Made by a program: the position numbers and the translations under genes. Below, in pieces: positions 34,940 to 44,110 of a DNA stretch of 50,244 nt; within the stretch, counting starts at the first letter, position 1; each line of letters opens with the position of its first letter. The notes under the pieces were generated by a model. That model ran no database searches, was not told the origin of the DNA, and was given only the letters and a program-made list of their open reading frames with translations. This DNA comes from Candidatus Gastranaerophilales bacterium (lineage in GTDB: Bacteria > Cyanobacteriota > Vampirovibrionia > Gastranaerophilales > Gastranaerophilaceae), in contig CALVGZ010000017.1 in the NCBI GenBank assembly GCA_944327225.1, positions 1 to 50,244 on the forward strand. The letters run 5' to 3'.

Positions 34940-35908
34940 TTATTTTAAAGCTCCGACGCCTGAAATAATTTCCGTTATTTCTTGAGTGATTTTTCCTTGA
35001 CGAGCTTTGTTATATTCTACCGTTAGAGATGTAATCATTTCTGCGGCATTATTTGTAGCTGCTCCCATAGCTGTCATTCTTGAAGCAAGTTCACTTGCTT
35101 GAGCTTCAAGAAGTGCTTGAAATATGACATTAGTGATAAACATAGGAACTATTTTCGATAAAACCGCTTTTAAATTTGGTAAAAATTCACTTAAGGGTTC
35201 AATATGACCTTCTTGGTGATTTATTTTAAGTTCTTCATCAAGTTCTTTATTTCTGAATTCTTTAATTCTTTCACTGTCTGTTTCAACAGGTAATAATTGC
35301 CAGTTTTCAGCAGTGTATGTCATCATGTTTTTATATCTTGTTGTAACGAGTTCGATTGAATCAATTTTGCCTTTAATGTAGTCATCTGCAAGGTCAGATG
35401 CTATTGTGTATGCCGAGCTTGAGTTAATTCCATCTAATATGTTTATATATGTTTTTTCTATATCAAAGTTTAATCTGTTTTTGGCATTTTTAATTGCAGG
35501 TACTGCTTTTTGTCCGACAAGATATACTATTACATTTTTACCTTCATGTTTGATTTTTTTGATTAAATTTAAAGTACATCTTACAACATTAGCACAATAT
35601 GCTCCCGCTAGACCTTTATTTGATGAAATTATAACAATTGCAACAGTTTTAACTTCTCTTTCGGTTAAAAGAGCGGAGTAATTATCAATGCTGTGTTCGG
35701 TTGTTATTTTTTCACATTTTTCTTTAAGAGTTTGTTTATATGCCCAGCAAAACATTTTATATAATTCAATCGTGAATGGTCTTGAAGCTTTAACGGCATT
35801 TTCTGCCTTTTTTACTTTTGCGGCAGCGACCATTTTCATTGCTTTTGTTATTTTTTGGGTATTTTTTATGCTGTTTATTCTGTCTTTTATATTTCTTAAA
35901 CTTGCCAT
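34940..35908 (-). CDS. atpG: ATP synthase gamma subunit
   Basis: 322 residues, longer than the usual 285-290. MASLRNIKDRINSIKNTQKITKAMKMVAAAKVKKAE is the conserved first helix, and ASELASRMTAMGAATNNA with YNKARQGKITQEITEIISG the conserved last one. The extra length lies around residues 215-250, a region also extended in cyanobacterial gamma subunits, although the redox Cys pair seen in plants is absent. It is the rotor shaft of F1. It is the last gene of the cluster; beta and epsilon genes are not next to it. Confidence 0.95.
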   Translation of the reverse strand: MASLRNIKDRINSIKNTQKITKAMKMVAAAKVKKAENAVKASRPFTIELYKMFCWAYKQTLKEKCEKITTEHSIDNYSALLTEREVKTVAIVIISSNKGLAGAYCANVVRCTLNLIKKIKHEGKNVIVYLVGQKAVPAIKNAKNRLNFDIEKTYINILDGINSSSAYTIASDLADDYIKGKIDSIELVTTRYKNMMTYTAENWQLLPVETDSERIKEFRNKELDEELKINHQEGHIEPLSEFLPNLKAVLSKIVPMFITNVIFQALLEAQASELASRMTAMGAATNNAAEMITSLTVEYNKARQGKITQEITEIISGVGALK

Positions 35909-35918
35909 AATTTATTCC

Positions 35919-36572
35919 TTATATTTTTTTAGGAGTTGTTTTAAATATTTGTCTTATAAATTGTGCGTTTAAATCAGATATTGTAAATGTTAAAAATGGT
36001 ATTAAGAAAATTGGCCCGATTATTGTAATTAATGAAATTATTATTAATGCGGTGTATGCAAGTATAATGCCCATTTTTATAATTGAAAATCCGATATATT
36101 TATTAAAATTGTTAATTAATATAAATTTCATTGCTTTAAAATTAAAAAATGAATTGAATCTAAGATTTGTAGTATATAACATTATTGCTAAATCCAGAAA
36201 AATTATGTACAGCAAATAAAATAAAATAAAAATCGTGAACCCTATAGGGGTTTGACTTATATCTTTTGTTGCTATATTTATAATCAAAGTAATCGGAAAT
36301 AATATTATGGATATTAACAGTGAAAATAAAGCATATTTTATTCCGACTCCAAAAATTTTTTTAAAATTCCACTGAGGCATCATATCTTGCGGTTTGAATA
36401 TTCTGGTATTTGTTAATATAAATGCGTAACCACAATATATTATGCTGACTATTATGGCTCCAATAAAAGGAATTAGGGATAAAAATGAAATCTTAAATAA
36501 TGACCAATAAGCTTTATGGCAATTGGGATCTTTTTTAAAGTATGATAATGATTGTTCTATATTAATATTCAT
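35919..36572 (-). CDS. DUF4013-like membrane protein inserted in the ATP synthase operon
   Basis: 217 residues with about five membrane helices. FKPQDMMPQWNFKKIFGVGIKYALF resembles the DUF4013 pattern in which an LPEW-like motif precedes an amphipathic segment and further helices. It starts 2 bases after the atpA stop and ends 10 bases before atpG, so it is fully embedded in the transcript. Related clusters place atpA directly before the gamma gene. No role in the ATPase is known to me; an assembly or unrelated membrane function are both open. Confidence 0.7.
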   Translation of the reverse strand: MNINIEQSLSYFKKDPNCHKAYWSLFKISFLSLIPFIGAIIVSIIYCGYAFILTNTRIFKPQDMMPQWNFKKIFGVGIKYALFSLLISIILFPITLIINIATKDISQTPIGFTIFILFYLLYIIFLDLAIMLYTTNLRFNSFFNFKAMKFILINNFNKYIGFSIIKMGIILAYTALIIISLITIIGPIFLIPFLTFTISDLNAQFIRQIFKTTPKKI

Positions 36573-36574
36573 TT

Positions 36575-38098
36575 TTATACCTTGAATATGTTTTCTTTAA
36601 AGTTTTTAATATGACTTGTTAATTCTTCTTTGTCTTTATCTTCAAGTTTTGCACCTTCGTTTAATCTTTTTTCAAGTTCTGCACAATTTGATGAAAAATA
36701 TTCGAAGAATTGTCTTTTAAATTCTTGTATGTCTTTGTTTTCAACGTCATTTACATATCCTTCATTGGCACAATAAAGTATTGCAACCTGTTCTGCCACA
36801 CTTAAAGGATTGTATTGGGGTTGAATTAAAACTTGGGTTAATTTTTCACCTTTCAGAAGTTGAGCTTTTGTGGCAGGATCGAGGTCTGAAGCAAATTGAG
36901 CAAATGCTGCAAGTTCTCTATATTGAGCTAAATCAAGACGAAGTTGTCCTGCGACTTGTTTAATACCTTTTGTTTGAGCTGCACCGCCCACACGTGAAAC
37001 TGATATACCTGCATTAATTGCCGGTCTTTGACCTGCATTAAACAAATTTGATTCAAGGAAAATTTGTCCGTCCGTAATTGAAATAACATTTGTTGGAATG
37101 TATGCTGAAACGTCTCCTGCTTGAGTTTCTATGATGGGAAGTGCGGTGAGTGAACCTGCTCCACGCTCATCAGACAATTTACACGCACGTTCCAAAAGTC
37201 TTGAATGTAAATAAAATACATCTCCGGGGTATGCTTCACGTCCCGGTGGTCTTTTTAACAATAAGCTCATTGCACGATAAGCCTGAGCGTGTTTTGTTAA
37301 ATCATCATATATTATTAAAACGTGTTTTCCGTTTTCTAAAAATTCTTCACCGATTGCACATCCAGCAAAAGGTGCTATATATTGCAGCGGTGCTGAATTA
37401 TCTGCTGTAGCTGAAACTATGATTGAATAATCCATTGCACCTTTTTCTTCAAGAGTTTTAGCCAGTTGTGCAACTGTTGAAGTTTTTTGTCCTATTGCAA
37501 CATAAATACAAATTACATTTTTACCCTTTTGGTTAATGATTGTATCTATTGCTATTGCGGTTTTGCCTGTTTGACGGTCTCCGATTATAAGTTCTCTTTG
37601 TCCCCTTCCGATTGGCGTTAGTGCGTCTATTGCGGTTAAACCTGTTTGCAGAGGTTCATGAACCGATCTTCTTTCAATAATACCGGGAGCTATACGTTCG
37701 ACAGGACGTGTTTTATTTGTTTGAATATCACCTTTACCATCGATTGGAACACCGGTAGGATCGATTATTCTGCCAATTAGAGCGTCTCCAACCGGAATTG
37801 AAGCGATTTTTCCTGTTGAGCGAACAGTCATGCCTTCTTTTATTTCTGTATAATCTCCAAGTATAACAACCCCGACATTGTCTTCTTCAAGGTTTAATGT
37901 TATCCCGAGTGTTCCTTTTCCATCATCAAATTCAACAAGTTCAGATGACATGACATTATTTAATCCGTATATTCTTGAAATACCGTCTGATATTTCAATT
38001 ACGGAGCCTACGTTGTCTACTTTCAGTTTTTCTTCGTAATTTTCTATTTTTTGTTTAATAATCGAAGTTATTTCGGAGCTGTTTATTGTTGATGACAT
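36575..38098 (-). CDS. atpA: ATP synthase alpha subunit
   Basis: 507 residues, normal length. The Walker A site [10 protein letters not shown] lies near residue 170. [30 protein letters not shown] carries the conserved helical region and catalytic-interface Arg region. [21 protein letters not shown] is a family signature. It forms the non-catalytic half of the F1 hexamer. It is preceded by atpH with a short gap and followed by the DUF4013-like gene. Confidence 0.98.
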   Translation of the reverse strand: MSSTINSSEITSIIKQKIENYEEKLKVDNVGSVIEISDGISRIYGLNNVMSSELVEFDDGKGTLGITLNLEEDNVGVVILGDYTEIKEGMTVRSTGKIASIPVGDALIGRIIDPTGVPIDGKGDIQTNKTRPVERIAPGIIERRSVHEPLQTGLTAIDALTPIGRGQRELIIGDRQTGKTAIAIDTIINQKGKNVICIYVAIGQKTSTVAQLAKTLEEKGAMDYSIIVSATADNSAPLQYIAPFAGCAIGEEFLENGKHVLIIYDDLTKHAQAYRAMSLLLKRPPGREAYPGDVFYLHSRLLERACKLSDERGAGSLTALPIIETQAGDVSAYIPTNVISITDGQIFLESNLFNAGQRPAINAGISVSRVGGAAQTKGIKQVAGQLRLDLAQYRELAAFAQFASDLDPATKAQLLKGEKLTQVLIQPQYNPLSVAEQVAILYCANEGYVNDVENKDIQEFKRQFFEYFSSNCAELEKRLNEGAKLEDKDKEELTSHIKNFKENIFKV

Positions 38099-38125
38099 AA
38101 GATTAGCCTTTCTTTATGTTTATTA

Positions 38126-38665
38126 TTAATATTTCTTTAAAGTTTCGAATTTAGTTTTTAAACTTAAATCTATGACTTTATCTTCTATTTTTATTATAAA
38201 ACCGCCGATTATATCTTGGTTTTGGGTATAATTTAAAACTACATTTTTGTTTAGTTTTGTCTTTAATTTTTCTTCCAGTTGTTCTTTAAGATTTTCTTTT
38301 ATATCAACTGCACTTATAATTTCTATTTCTTGTTTGTTTTTAATTGCATCTGCTTCTTTTTTAAAGAGTTCGTAAATAGTTTTAAAGATTCCGAAACGAT
38401 TTTCATCTAAAAGAGTTTCTATAAAATTTAGTGTTAAAATGTTGATTTTATTTTCAAGTGCGGTTTTTATAGCTTCTTTTTTGTCTTTAAGAGAAATAAC
38501 AGGATGTAGAAAAAATGTCTTTAGGTCTTGATTTTCAAAAATTGCATCATTAATTGCTTTTAAATTCTCAAGAACCTCATCAATGTTACCTTCGGCACTT
38601 TGAGCAAGTGCGTGCGAATATCTTTTAGCTATTTTTATATTTTTTATGTCTATATTTTTGTTCAA
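38126..38665 (-). CDS. atpH: ATP synthase delta subunit
   Basis: 179 residues. AKRYSHALAQSAE at the N-terminus and the C-terminal NQDIIGGFIIKIEDKVIDLSLKTKFETL (the OSCP/delta signature) identify it. It joins the peripheral stalk (b, b') to the top of F1. Its start overlaps the end of atpF by 4 bases, so the two are translationally coupled. Confidence 0.93.
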   Translation of the reverse strand: MNKNIDIKNIKIAKRYSHALAQSAEGNIDEVLENLKAINDAIFENQDLKTFFLHPVISLKDKKEAIKTALENKINILTLNFIETLLDENRFGIFKTIYELFKKEADAIKNKQEIEIISAVDIKENLKEQLEEKLKTKLNKNVVLNYTQNQDIIGGFIIKIEDKVIDLSLKTKFETLKKY

Positions 38666-39168
38666 GATATGCTTCCTTCAATTTTATCAAGTTCTTCTAT
38701 TGATTTTTGGATTATTTTTTGATGAGTCTCATTATCTAATCTTTTTTGAACTTCTTCTTTTGCTATGTCAATACTTGCTTTATATACTTCATCAAGAGTT
38801 AATTTTTTATATTTTTCCTGTTGGTTTAAAATAATTTTTTCAATATTTTTTATAAGTTCATTTTTTTCAAGTAGTGTTTTTTGTTTAATTTTTTCTTTTA
38901 TATTTTGTGCATTGCTTTTTGCTTGTGATAATATTTCTTCTTGTAATTTAGGCGTGTCTTTTACGGATTTTTTAGTTGATTTGTATTCGCTTATTGCACT
39001 TTGGGCATTAGTTGAACTTTTTTCAACAGATAGTCTTATATCTTCCGCTAATTTTTGGATTAAAGCACCGAGGTTTGCTTTTTTAAATATCCATACCAAA
39101 GTAGATATTACTATAATAAAATTTATTATATTGGTTTTTAAAATACTTTCGAATAAACTTGTTTGCAT
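38662..39168 (-). CDS. atpF: ATP synthase subunit b
   Basis: 168 residues. One N-terminal membrane helix (IINFIIVISTLVWIFKKANLGALI) is followed by a long polar helix with hydrophobic spacing for a right-handed coiled coil. It pairs with the neighbouring b' subunit to form a heterodimeric peripheral stalk. This b/b' arrangement is typical of Cyanobacteria and phototrophic proteobacteria. Confidence 0.9.
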   Translation of the reverse strand: MQTSLFESILKTNIINFIIVISTLVWIFKKANLGALIQKLAEDIRLSVEKSSTNAQSAISEYKSTKKSVKDTPKLQEEILSQAKSNAQNIKEKIKQKTLLEKNELIKNIEKIILNQQEKYKKLTLDEVYKASIDIAKEEVQKRLDNETHQKIIQKSIEELDKIEGSIS

Positions 39169-39177
39169 TTTTGTTAC

Positions 39178-39651
39178 CTAAATATTTAAGTGTTTATTTA
39201 TTCTCTCGTCTTCAATTTGAACTGTTATATTATCGTTTAAAATTTTTGAAACTATTGACGAAACAAAAGATGAAATTTCTCCTTTTAGTTCTTTTTTTGA
39301 ATTTTCTTTTGCAATTTCCAGTTCTTCTTTACTTTTTTCTATTTTATTTTGGATTTCTTTTTTTGTTTCTTTTATGATTTGTGCATTTTTGTTGTTAGCT
39401 TCTTTTGATGTTTGTTTTATTATTTGAGAAGCTTGAAACCTGCTTTCTTTAAGAGCATTCTCTTTTTCCTCTATTAATGCAGCTGTTTTTTCTTTAGATT
39501 CGGTTTCCATTTTTGTATTTTTTGCATAGAACTTTTCTCTTTCATCCAATATTTTTGTTATTGGGTTAAAGAGTATGGCTTTTATGATAAAAAGAAAAAT
39601 CAAAAAGCTTATAATTACAAAAATAAATGTTCCGTCAATTTGCATTAACAT
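39178..39651 (-). CDS. ATP synthase subunit b' (second stalk subunit)
   Basis: 157 residues. A membrane helix (GTFIFVIISFLIFLFIIKAILFNPI) is followed by LDEREKFYAKNT, the conserved NPI..LDER turn of b-type subunits, and a long charged coiled coil. It is placed directly before atpF, as b' is in Cyanobacteria. The start is the first of two close ATGs (MLMQ); GGAG lies 12 bases upstream of it. A strong hairpin separates it from atpE. Confidence 0.9.
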   Translation of the reverse strand: MLMQIDGTFIFVIISFLIFLFIIKAILFNPITKILDEREKFYAKNTKMETESKEKTAALIEEKENALKESRFQASQIIKQTSKEANNKNAQIIKETKKEIQNKIEKSKEELEIAKENSKKELKGEISSFVSSIVSKILNDNITVQIEDERINKHLNI

Positions 39652-39672
39652 TGTTGTTGAGTTCTCCGTTAT

Positions 39673-39701
39673 TGTGCAGTTAAGTTATACTTAACTGCAC
39701 A
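39673..39701 (-). other. Intercistronic hairpin between atpE and b' gene
   Basis: A 13-bp perfect stem with a 3-base loop (39673-39685 with 39689-39701) lies right after the atpE stop. No T run follows, so it is unlikely to terminate transcription. It is better placed to protect the atpE message or favour processing there. Confidence 0.65.
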
Positions 39702-39708
39702 GAATTAT

Positions 39709-39942
39709 TTATTTTAAAACAAATCCGATTAAAATTACGACAAGTAAAGCATATATTGCACAAGCTTCAATTAAACCTGCACCGATGTAGAAATATTTTG
39801 AAATTTGACCTTCAACTTCGGGTTGACGTGCAATAGATTCAATGATTGCTTTTGTTGCAAGTCCAAGACCAATACCGGGGCCGACTACACCAAAGCCTAT
39901 TGCTAAGCCCATTGCGATAAATTTTAATACTGATAAATCCAT
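39709..39942 (-). CDS. atpE: ATP synthase subunit c
   Basis: 77 residues forming a helical hairpin. The loop IARQPE and the ion-binding Glu in GAGLIEACAIYALL are clear. In Na+-type rings a Gln is found in helix 1 (GQG) and Ser/Thr follows the Glu (EST). Here helix 1 reads GIGLGLA and helix 2 reads EACA, so the pattern favours H+. It forms the rotating ring in the membrane. AAGGAG lies 9 bases before the ATG, one of the best ribosome sites in the cluster, as expected for the most abundant subunit. Confidence 0.95.
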   Translation of the reverse strand: MDLSVLKFIAMGLAIGFGVVGPGIGLGLATKAIIESIARQPEVEGQISKYFYIGAGLIEACAIYALLVVILIGFVLK

Positions 39943-39958
39943 AGTTATTTTCTCCTTT

Positions 39959-40759
39959 TTAATGTTTACTTACTGCACCTTGGATATACGCACTTGTTAA
40001 CAGCGTAAATACTAAAGCTTGTATAAATGCTACAAATAATTCAAAAAACATAATAGGTAGCGGTAGTAGCGAACCTAAAAATAAACCTATATTATATACC
40101 CAGCTTGAAGGTAAAATTCCGCCGAGTGTGTTTTGACAGAAGCTGTTGACTGCTTCAGGGCTTAATAGCGAAGCAATTAAACCCCCTAAGACCATAATCA
40201 ATATTTCCCCTGCCAAAATATTGGCAAAAAGTCGGAGTGCGAGCGTTAAAGGTCTTACGATATCTTCAAGCATATTAAAGGGTGTCATAAACCAAACAGG
40301 TTGAAAATAATGTTTAAAGTAACCTATACCTTTTAGCCTTACACCTGACACGATATAATATACTAAAACTATTATTGCTAAAGCAGCTGTTACGTTTATA
40401 TCGTTTGTTGGTGAGGCTAATTCTCCGTGAGATAAACGAAAAGCAGGAATAAAATTTAAAATTTTCCAAGGAACTTGTCCGATTAAGTTACCTGTAATTA
40501 TAAATAAGAACAAGGCAATTAAAATTGGGGTATGTCTTTTACCTTCTTCTCCCATACCTTTTGTAAGGGATGAAAATATTGTAACTATATTTTCAAAAAT
40601 TGCTTGTAATTTTGAAGGTATAAGTTTTAAATTACCGACAGCCAAGAGTGCAAAGAATATTATTATAGCCATTGTAATCCACAAAGTGATAAGAGTATCC
40701 ATGTGCACATTTAAGCCTAAAATATTAACTATCCAATGTTGACCTATATGAAATTCCAT
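39959..40759 (-). CDS. atpB: ATP synthase subunit a
   Basis: 266 residues from ATG 40759; a TTG four codons upstream is an alternative. It has five or six membrane helices. The essential Arg sits in RPLTLALRLFANILAGEIL, and the last helix pair contains FFELFVAFIQALVFTLLTSAYI. It conducts ions between the c ring and both sides of the membrane. It is the first gene of the cluster in this window; no atpI-like gene precedes it. The 270 bases upstream hold its unmarked promoter. Confidence 0.95.
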   Translation of the reverse strand: MEFHIGQHWIVNILGLNVHMDTLITLWITMAIIIFFALLAVGNLKLIPSKLQAIFENIVTIFSSLTKGMGEEGKRHTPILIALFLFIITGNLIGQVPWKILNFIPAFRLSHGELASPTNDINVTAALAIIVLVYYIVSGVRLKGIGYFKHYFQPVWFMTPFNMLEDIVRPLTLALRLFANILAGEILIMVLGGLIASLLSPEAVNSFCQNTLGGILPSSWVYNIGLFLGSLLPLPIMFFELFVAFIQALVFTLLTSAYIQGAVSKH

Positions 40760-41032
40760 AGCTTTATCCAATTTATTTCCAGAATTTATCTTAACTCAAT
40801 TTTAAAAATCATATTTAATCTATTTGGATGAAATTTCTGGGGTTTTTCGGATTAATGGTTTTTTGTTGTTTTAAAATCTCAATCTTTAGATTTAGATAAA
40901 AAGAACCACAACAAATAGGCTAAATTTAAATCTCGCTATTGATGAATAAACCGCCTAAAAGAAGTATATTTTAGAAGTAAGTTACATAGAATAGATTAAA
41001 ATTTACAAAAAAATATACTATTTGGAGGGGTA

Positions 41033-41746
41033 ATGAGAAGAACTGTGGATTTTAAAAGAAAGCAAAAGGTCATTGTTGTTGATGATAAGTATGAACACGC
41101 TTCAGGTGTACGTGAACTTGTAAATCTTGAAAATGATTATGAAGTTATTGCTAATGCCGGAAATGCGAATGTTGCAATTTCATTGATTAAAAAATATCAA
41201 CCCGATATCGTATTGATGGATATTAACATGCCTGAAATGGATGGAGTAAATGCAATAGCCGAAATTCAAAAATTGGGGGTTAAAACAAGAATTATTGTGT
41301 TAACGGCTTATGATGATGCGGATTTAATTTATAGAGCTATGAAAGTCGGAGCTTGCGGTTATGTATTAAAAACAATGGTTTCGGCTCAATTAATTAAGGC
41401 TTTGGATGAAGTATCCATGGGCAAAATCTATCTTCCTAATGTTTTATGTTCAAAATTCTTTGAATATTTCCAAGATTTTGAAAAGAACGGAAATGTAAAT
41501 AAAGAAGATGACGGAGAGGAAAATTTACTTCATTATTTAACAAACAGGGAAGAAGAAGTTTTGTCTTTGTTGCTTGAAGGTGCTACTTATAAAGATGTTG
41601 CAAGAGAGTTGTTTATTTCCGAAACTACGGTTAAAACCCATGTAAATAACATATTCCAAAAACTTCAGGTTAAAGAAAAAACACAAGCTGTACTTTATGC
41701 TATTAATAAAGGCTTTAAACCTAAAGCAAAGAAAATTGCTGTATAA
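41033..41746 (+). CDS. NarL/FixJ-type response regulator
   Basis: 237 residues. The receiver domain (about 12-130) has the acidic pair in VVDDK, the phosphorylated Asp in VLMDINMPEMDG, Thr in VLTAYDD and Lys in GYVLKT. The LuxR-type HTH (170-230) reads LTNREEEVLSLLLEGATYKDVARELFISETTVKTHV. GGAGGGG lies 6 bases before the ATG. It is followed by a histidine kinase and flagellar rod genes, so control of motility genes is a reasonable guess. Confidence 0.93.
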   Translation: MRRTVDFKRKQKVIVVDDKYEHASGVRELVNLENDYEVIANAGNANVAISLIKKYQPDIVLMDINMPEMDGVNAIAEIQKLGVKTRIIVLTAYDDADLIYRAMKVGACGYVLKTMVSAQLIKALDEVSMGKIYLPNVLCSKFFEYFQDFEKNGNVNKEDDGEENLLHYLTNREEEVLSLLLEGATYKDVARELFISETTVKTHVNNIFQKLQVKEKTQAVLYAINKGFKPKAKKIAV

Positions 41747-41771
41747 TCATGAAAATATTTTTCGGTTATTA

Positions 41772-41819
41772 AAATTGCAAACAAGTACAGGCTAAAATGC
41801 TTGGACTTGTTTACAATTT
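41772..41819 (+). other. Long imperfect hairpin between regulator and kinase genes
   Basis: Arms 41772-41786 and 41805-41819 pair over 15 bp with one mismatch around an 18-base loop. No T tract follows. It may tune or process the message between the two-component genes. Confidence 0.5.
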
Positions 41820-41873
41820 GGTTTATTGCTAAAAAGCAGTGTTTATTTTGTCCGAAAATAAATGGTAAGTTAG

Positions 41874-43100
41874 ATGACAAATAAAGTTAAGAAAAATTTT
41901 AATACATATTTTGAAAATAAAGATTTGACTCAAAACGAATTGTATTCGGGAACAATAGTAAAATCTCTTGTAAGGAGTTTATTGGAGCCTATTGCTTCTA
42001 ATAATTCAAAGGCTGTAGCTTTTTTGCGTTTAAAAAATATTCCTGAAATTGACGGTCTTATAAAGCGTCTTGAATATTCAGCAAATATTACGTTGAAGGA
42101 GTTTAGTGATTTCGAGTTTTCTAAATTTGATGTTGAAGATGTTGGTTTTGTGGTTTTATCTACAAGCAGATATAATTGTGCGTTAATTTTTAGAGAAGTT
42201 GAAGAAGGCAAGTATGAAATATATTTAAAATTAAATTCAAAATTAGTTTCAAATGTTTATGAGACTATAAAAAATATATTTTTAATTAATTATGATGAGG
42301 AATTTTATTCTTATCGCCCTGAACGTCGTGAGAATAATTTGTTAAATGAAGCGATTTTTAATGTATTAAAATTTTTTGAAGAAACAATTAAAGAAAATGA
42401 GTATAATTCAAAAATTCAGGAAAATTACAGAAATGTTAATACCGTAAATACGACATTCAGAAATGAAATTTATCAAAATGTTCGTCAAATTGCACACGAA
42501 ATTAAAAATCAATTAAGTATCTTGGATATTTACGCAAGAATTTTTGAAAAGAAAACTAATGATTCAGAAATCGTAGAACCAATTAAAAAATCAATAGCTT
42601 TAATTAAAAGTCAGGTAGAACAATTTAAAAATTTTGATGTAATTAATTTACAAGAAAAAAATGTTAAATTAATTATTCAAGAATCAATCAGAATGTATGC
42701 CAATATTGTTAAAGAAAAAAATAATAAATTAGTTTTAATTGATGAAATGGCGGGAGTTGAAGCAAACGCTTTTGTGGATGAAGAAAAATTCTTGATTGTT
42801 ATAAATAATATAATAAAAAATGCGAATGATAGTACTTTTGGTGATGAGATTATAGTAAAACTTTCTCAAGTTGATGAAAAAATTAAAATTTCATTTATAA
42901 ATCATGGTGAAAAAATCGAACAAAAAAACCAAGAAAAAATCTTTGAACAGGGTTATACTACTAAAAAAGACGGTTGGGGTGTCGGGCTTTCGGTGTGTAA
43001 GAAACTTATAGGGTCTCAATTTGGGACAATGGAATTGACGAAAAGTGATGAAAAAGAGACGGAGTTTTCAATTTTGCTTCCGCTTGCTCAGTCAAAATAA
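41874..43100 (+). CDS. Cytosolic sensor histidine kinase
   Basis: 408 residues without membrane helices. The N-terminal sensory part (1-190) is not recognised. The phosphoacceptor H-box is QIAHEIKNQLSILD (about residue 207). The ATPase domain has NNIIKNANDS (N box) and DGWGVGLSVCKKLI (G2 box); the DxGxG box reads INHGEKI, which is weakened. The soluble form, AHEI-type H-box and link to rod genes recall FlgS-like flagellar kinases of Epsilonproteobacteria, but sequence alone does not prove that role. Its cognate regulator is presumably the gene just upstream. Confidence 0.88.
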   Translation: MTNKVKKNFNTYFENKDLTQNELYSGTIVKSLVRSLLEPIASNNSKAVAFLRLKNIPEIDGLIKRLEYSANITLKEFSDFEFSKFDVEDVGFVVLSTSRYNCALIFREVEEGKYEIYLKLNSKLVSNVYETIKNIFLINYDEEFYSYRPERRENNLLNEAIFNVLKFFEETIKENEYNSKIQENYRNVNTVNTTFRNEIYQNVRQIAHEIKNQLSILDIYARIFEKKTNDSEIVEPIKKSIALIKSQVEQFKNFDVINLQEKNVKLIIQESIRMYANIVKEKNNKLVLIDEMAGVEANAFVDEEKFLIVINNIIKNANDSTFGDEIIVKLSQVDEKIKISFINHGEKIEQKNQEKIFEQGYTTKKDGWGVGLSVCKKLIGSQFGTMELTKSDEKETEFSILLPLAQSK

Positions 43101-43121
43101 TTATAATTTAAGGATAGAATT

Positions 43122-43589
43122 ATGGATATAATTACAAATAGAACAAAAGAAATTGCCGCAATGGCACTGGATGGTCTTAATGAGAGAGCAAAAGCAATCA
43201 GTGCAAATACTGTTAACGCTTTGACTCCGGGATATCAAAGGAAAGAGGTTTCTTTTGAATCAAGTCTTCAGGATATTATTAAAAGGGAAGATGAAAAAGA
43301 ACAAACAAAAATTCAAAATTCAATAGAATATCAGAAAAATCCAAAAAGTATTTTAACGGGGCAAAGTCCGGCGCAAATTGCTTTTTTGAATAGCCAAGTT
43401 AATGATGGTTTTTTGATTGATGTTCAAAATGATATGGCAGAACCAAACGGCTTGGATGGCAATAATGTTAATTTGGAAGCTGAAATGATGGATGAAGCAA
43501 AAAATGGTATGCAATATCAGGTTGTTGCAAGTTTATTGTCTAAATCTTATGCGGCCTTAGGCAGTGTTATAAAAGGTCAAAATCAATAA
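43122..43589 (+). CDS. flgB: Flagellar proximal rod protein FlgB
   Basis: 155 residues. The N-terminus ALDGLNERAKAISANTVNALTPGYQRKEVSFES is the rod signature (N.AN..TPG). The C-terminal NNVNLEAEMMDEAKNGMQYQVVASLLSKSYAAL is the FlgB signature. It is exported without a signal peptide by the flagellar type III system. AAGGATAG lies before the ATG. It begins 21 bases after the kinase gene. Confidence 0.92.
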   Translation: MDIITNRTKEIAAMALDGLNERAKAISANTVNALTPGYQRKEVSFESSLQDIIKREDEKEQTKIQNSIEYQKNPKSILTGQSPAQIAFLNSQVNDGFLIDVQNDMAEPNGLDGNNVNLEAEMMDEAKNGMQYQVVASLLSKSYAALGSVIKGQNQ

Positions 43590-43606
43590 TTTTGAAAGGG
43601 TAGAAT

Positions 43607-44098
43607 ATGAGTTTTAATGTTTTTGATATAGCTGCGACAGGAATGCATGCACAAAGAATTAAAATGGATACCGTTTCATCAAATATAGCAAATGTTAATA
43701 CTACAAGAAATGAATTTGGTGAAAAACAGGTATATCATAAAAAACAGGTTAATTTTAAAGAAATGGTTTTAAAAAAAGGTCCTTCTTTTCCAAACGGGAA
43801 TGTAAGCGTTGAGTTTGATGCTCCTTCGGAGCCTTATTTAAAGGGCGGAGTAAGTTTGAATGACAATGTTATTTCGAAGGGCGTTATGGTTGATTCTATA
43901 ACGGATGCTTCAAATCCTACCAAGATTGTTTATGATCCTAATCATCCTGATGCTGATGAAAATGGTTATGTTGAGCTTCCGAATGTAAATGTCGTGGAAG
44001 AAATGGTTAATATGGTTAATGCTTCAAGAGCTTATGAGGCAAATGTTACAATTGCTCAAACAACAAAATCCATGATACAAAGTGCTATAAATATTTAG
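43607..44098 (+). CDS. flgC: Flagellar proximal rod protein FlgC
   Basis: 163 residues. FDIAATGMHAQRIKMDTVSSNIANVNTTR is the N-terminal rod motif. YVELPNVNVVEEMVNMVNASRAYEANVTIAQTTKSMIQSAINI is the FlgC C-terminal signature; both termini form the coiled coil of the rod. GAAAGGG lies upstream. It lies between flgB and fliE in the normal order. Confidence 0.96.
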   Translation: MSFNVFDIAATGMHAQRIKMDTVSSNIANVNTTRNEFGEKQVYHKKQVNFKEMVLKKGPSFPNGNVSVEFDAPSEPYLKGGVSLNDNVISKGVMVDSITDASNPTKIVYDPNHPDADENGYVELPNVNVVEEMVNMVNASRAYEANVTIAQTTKSMIQSAINI

Positions 44099-44110
44099 TG
44101 AGGTTCGGTT

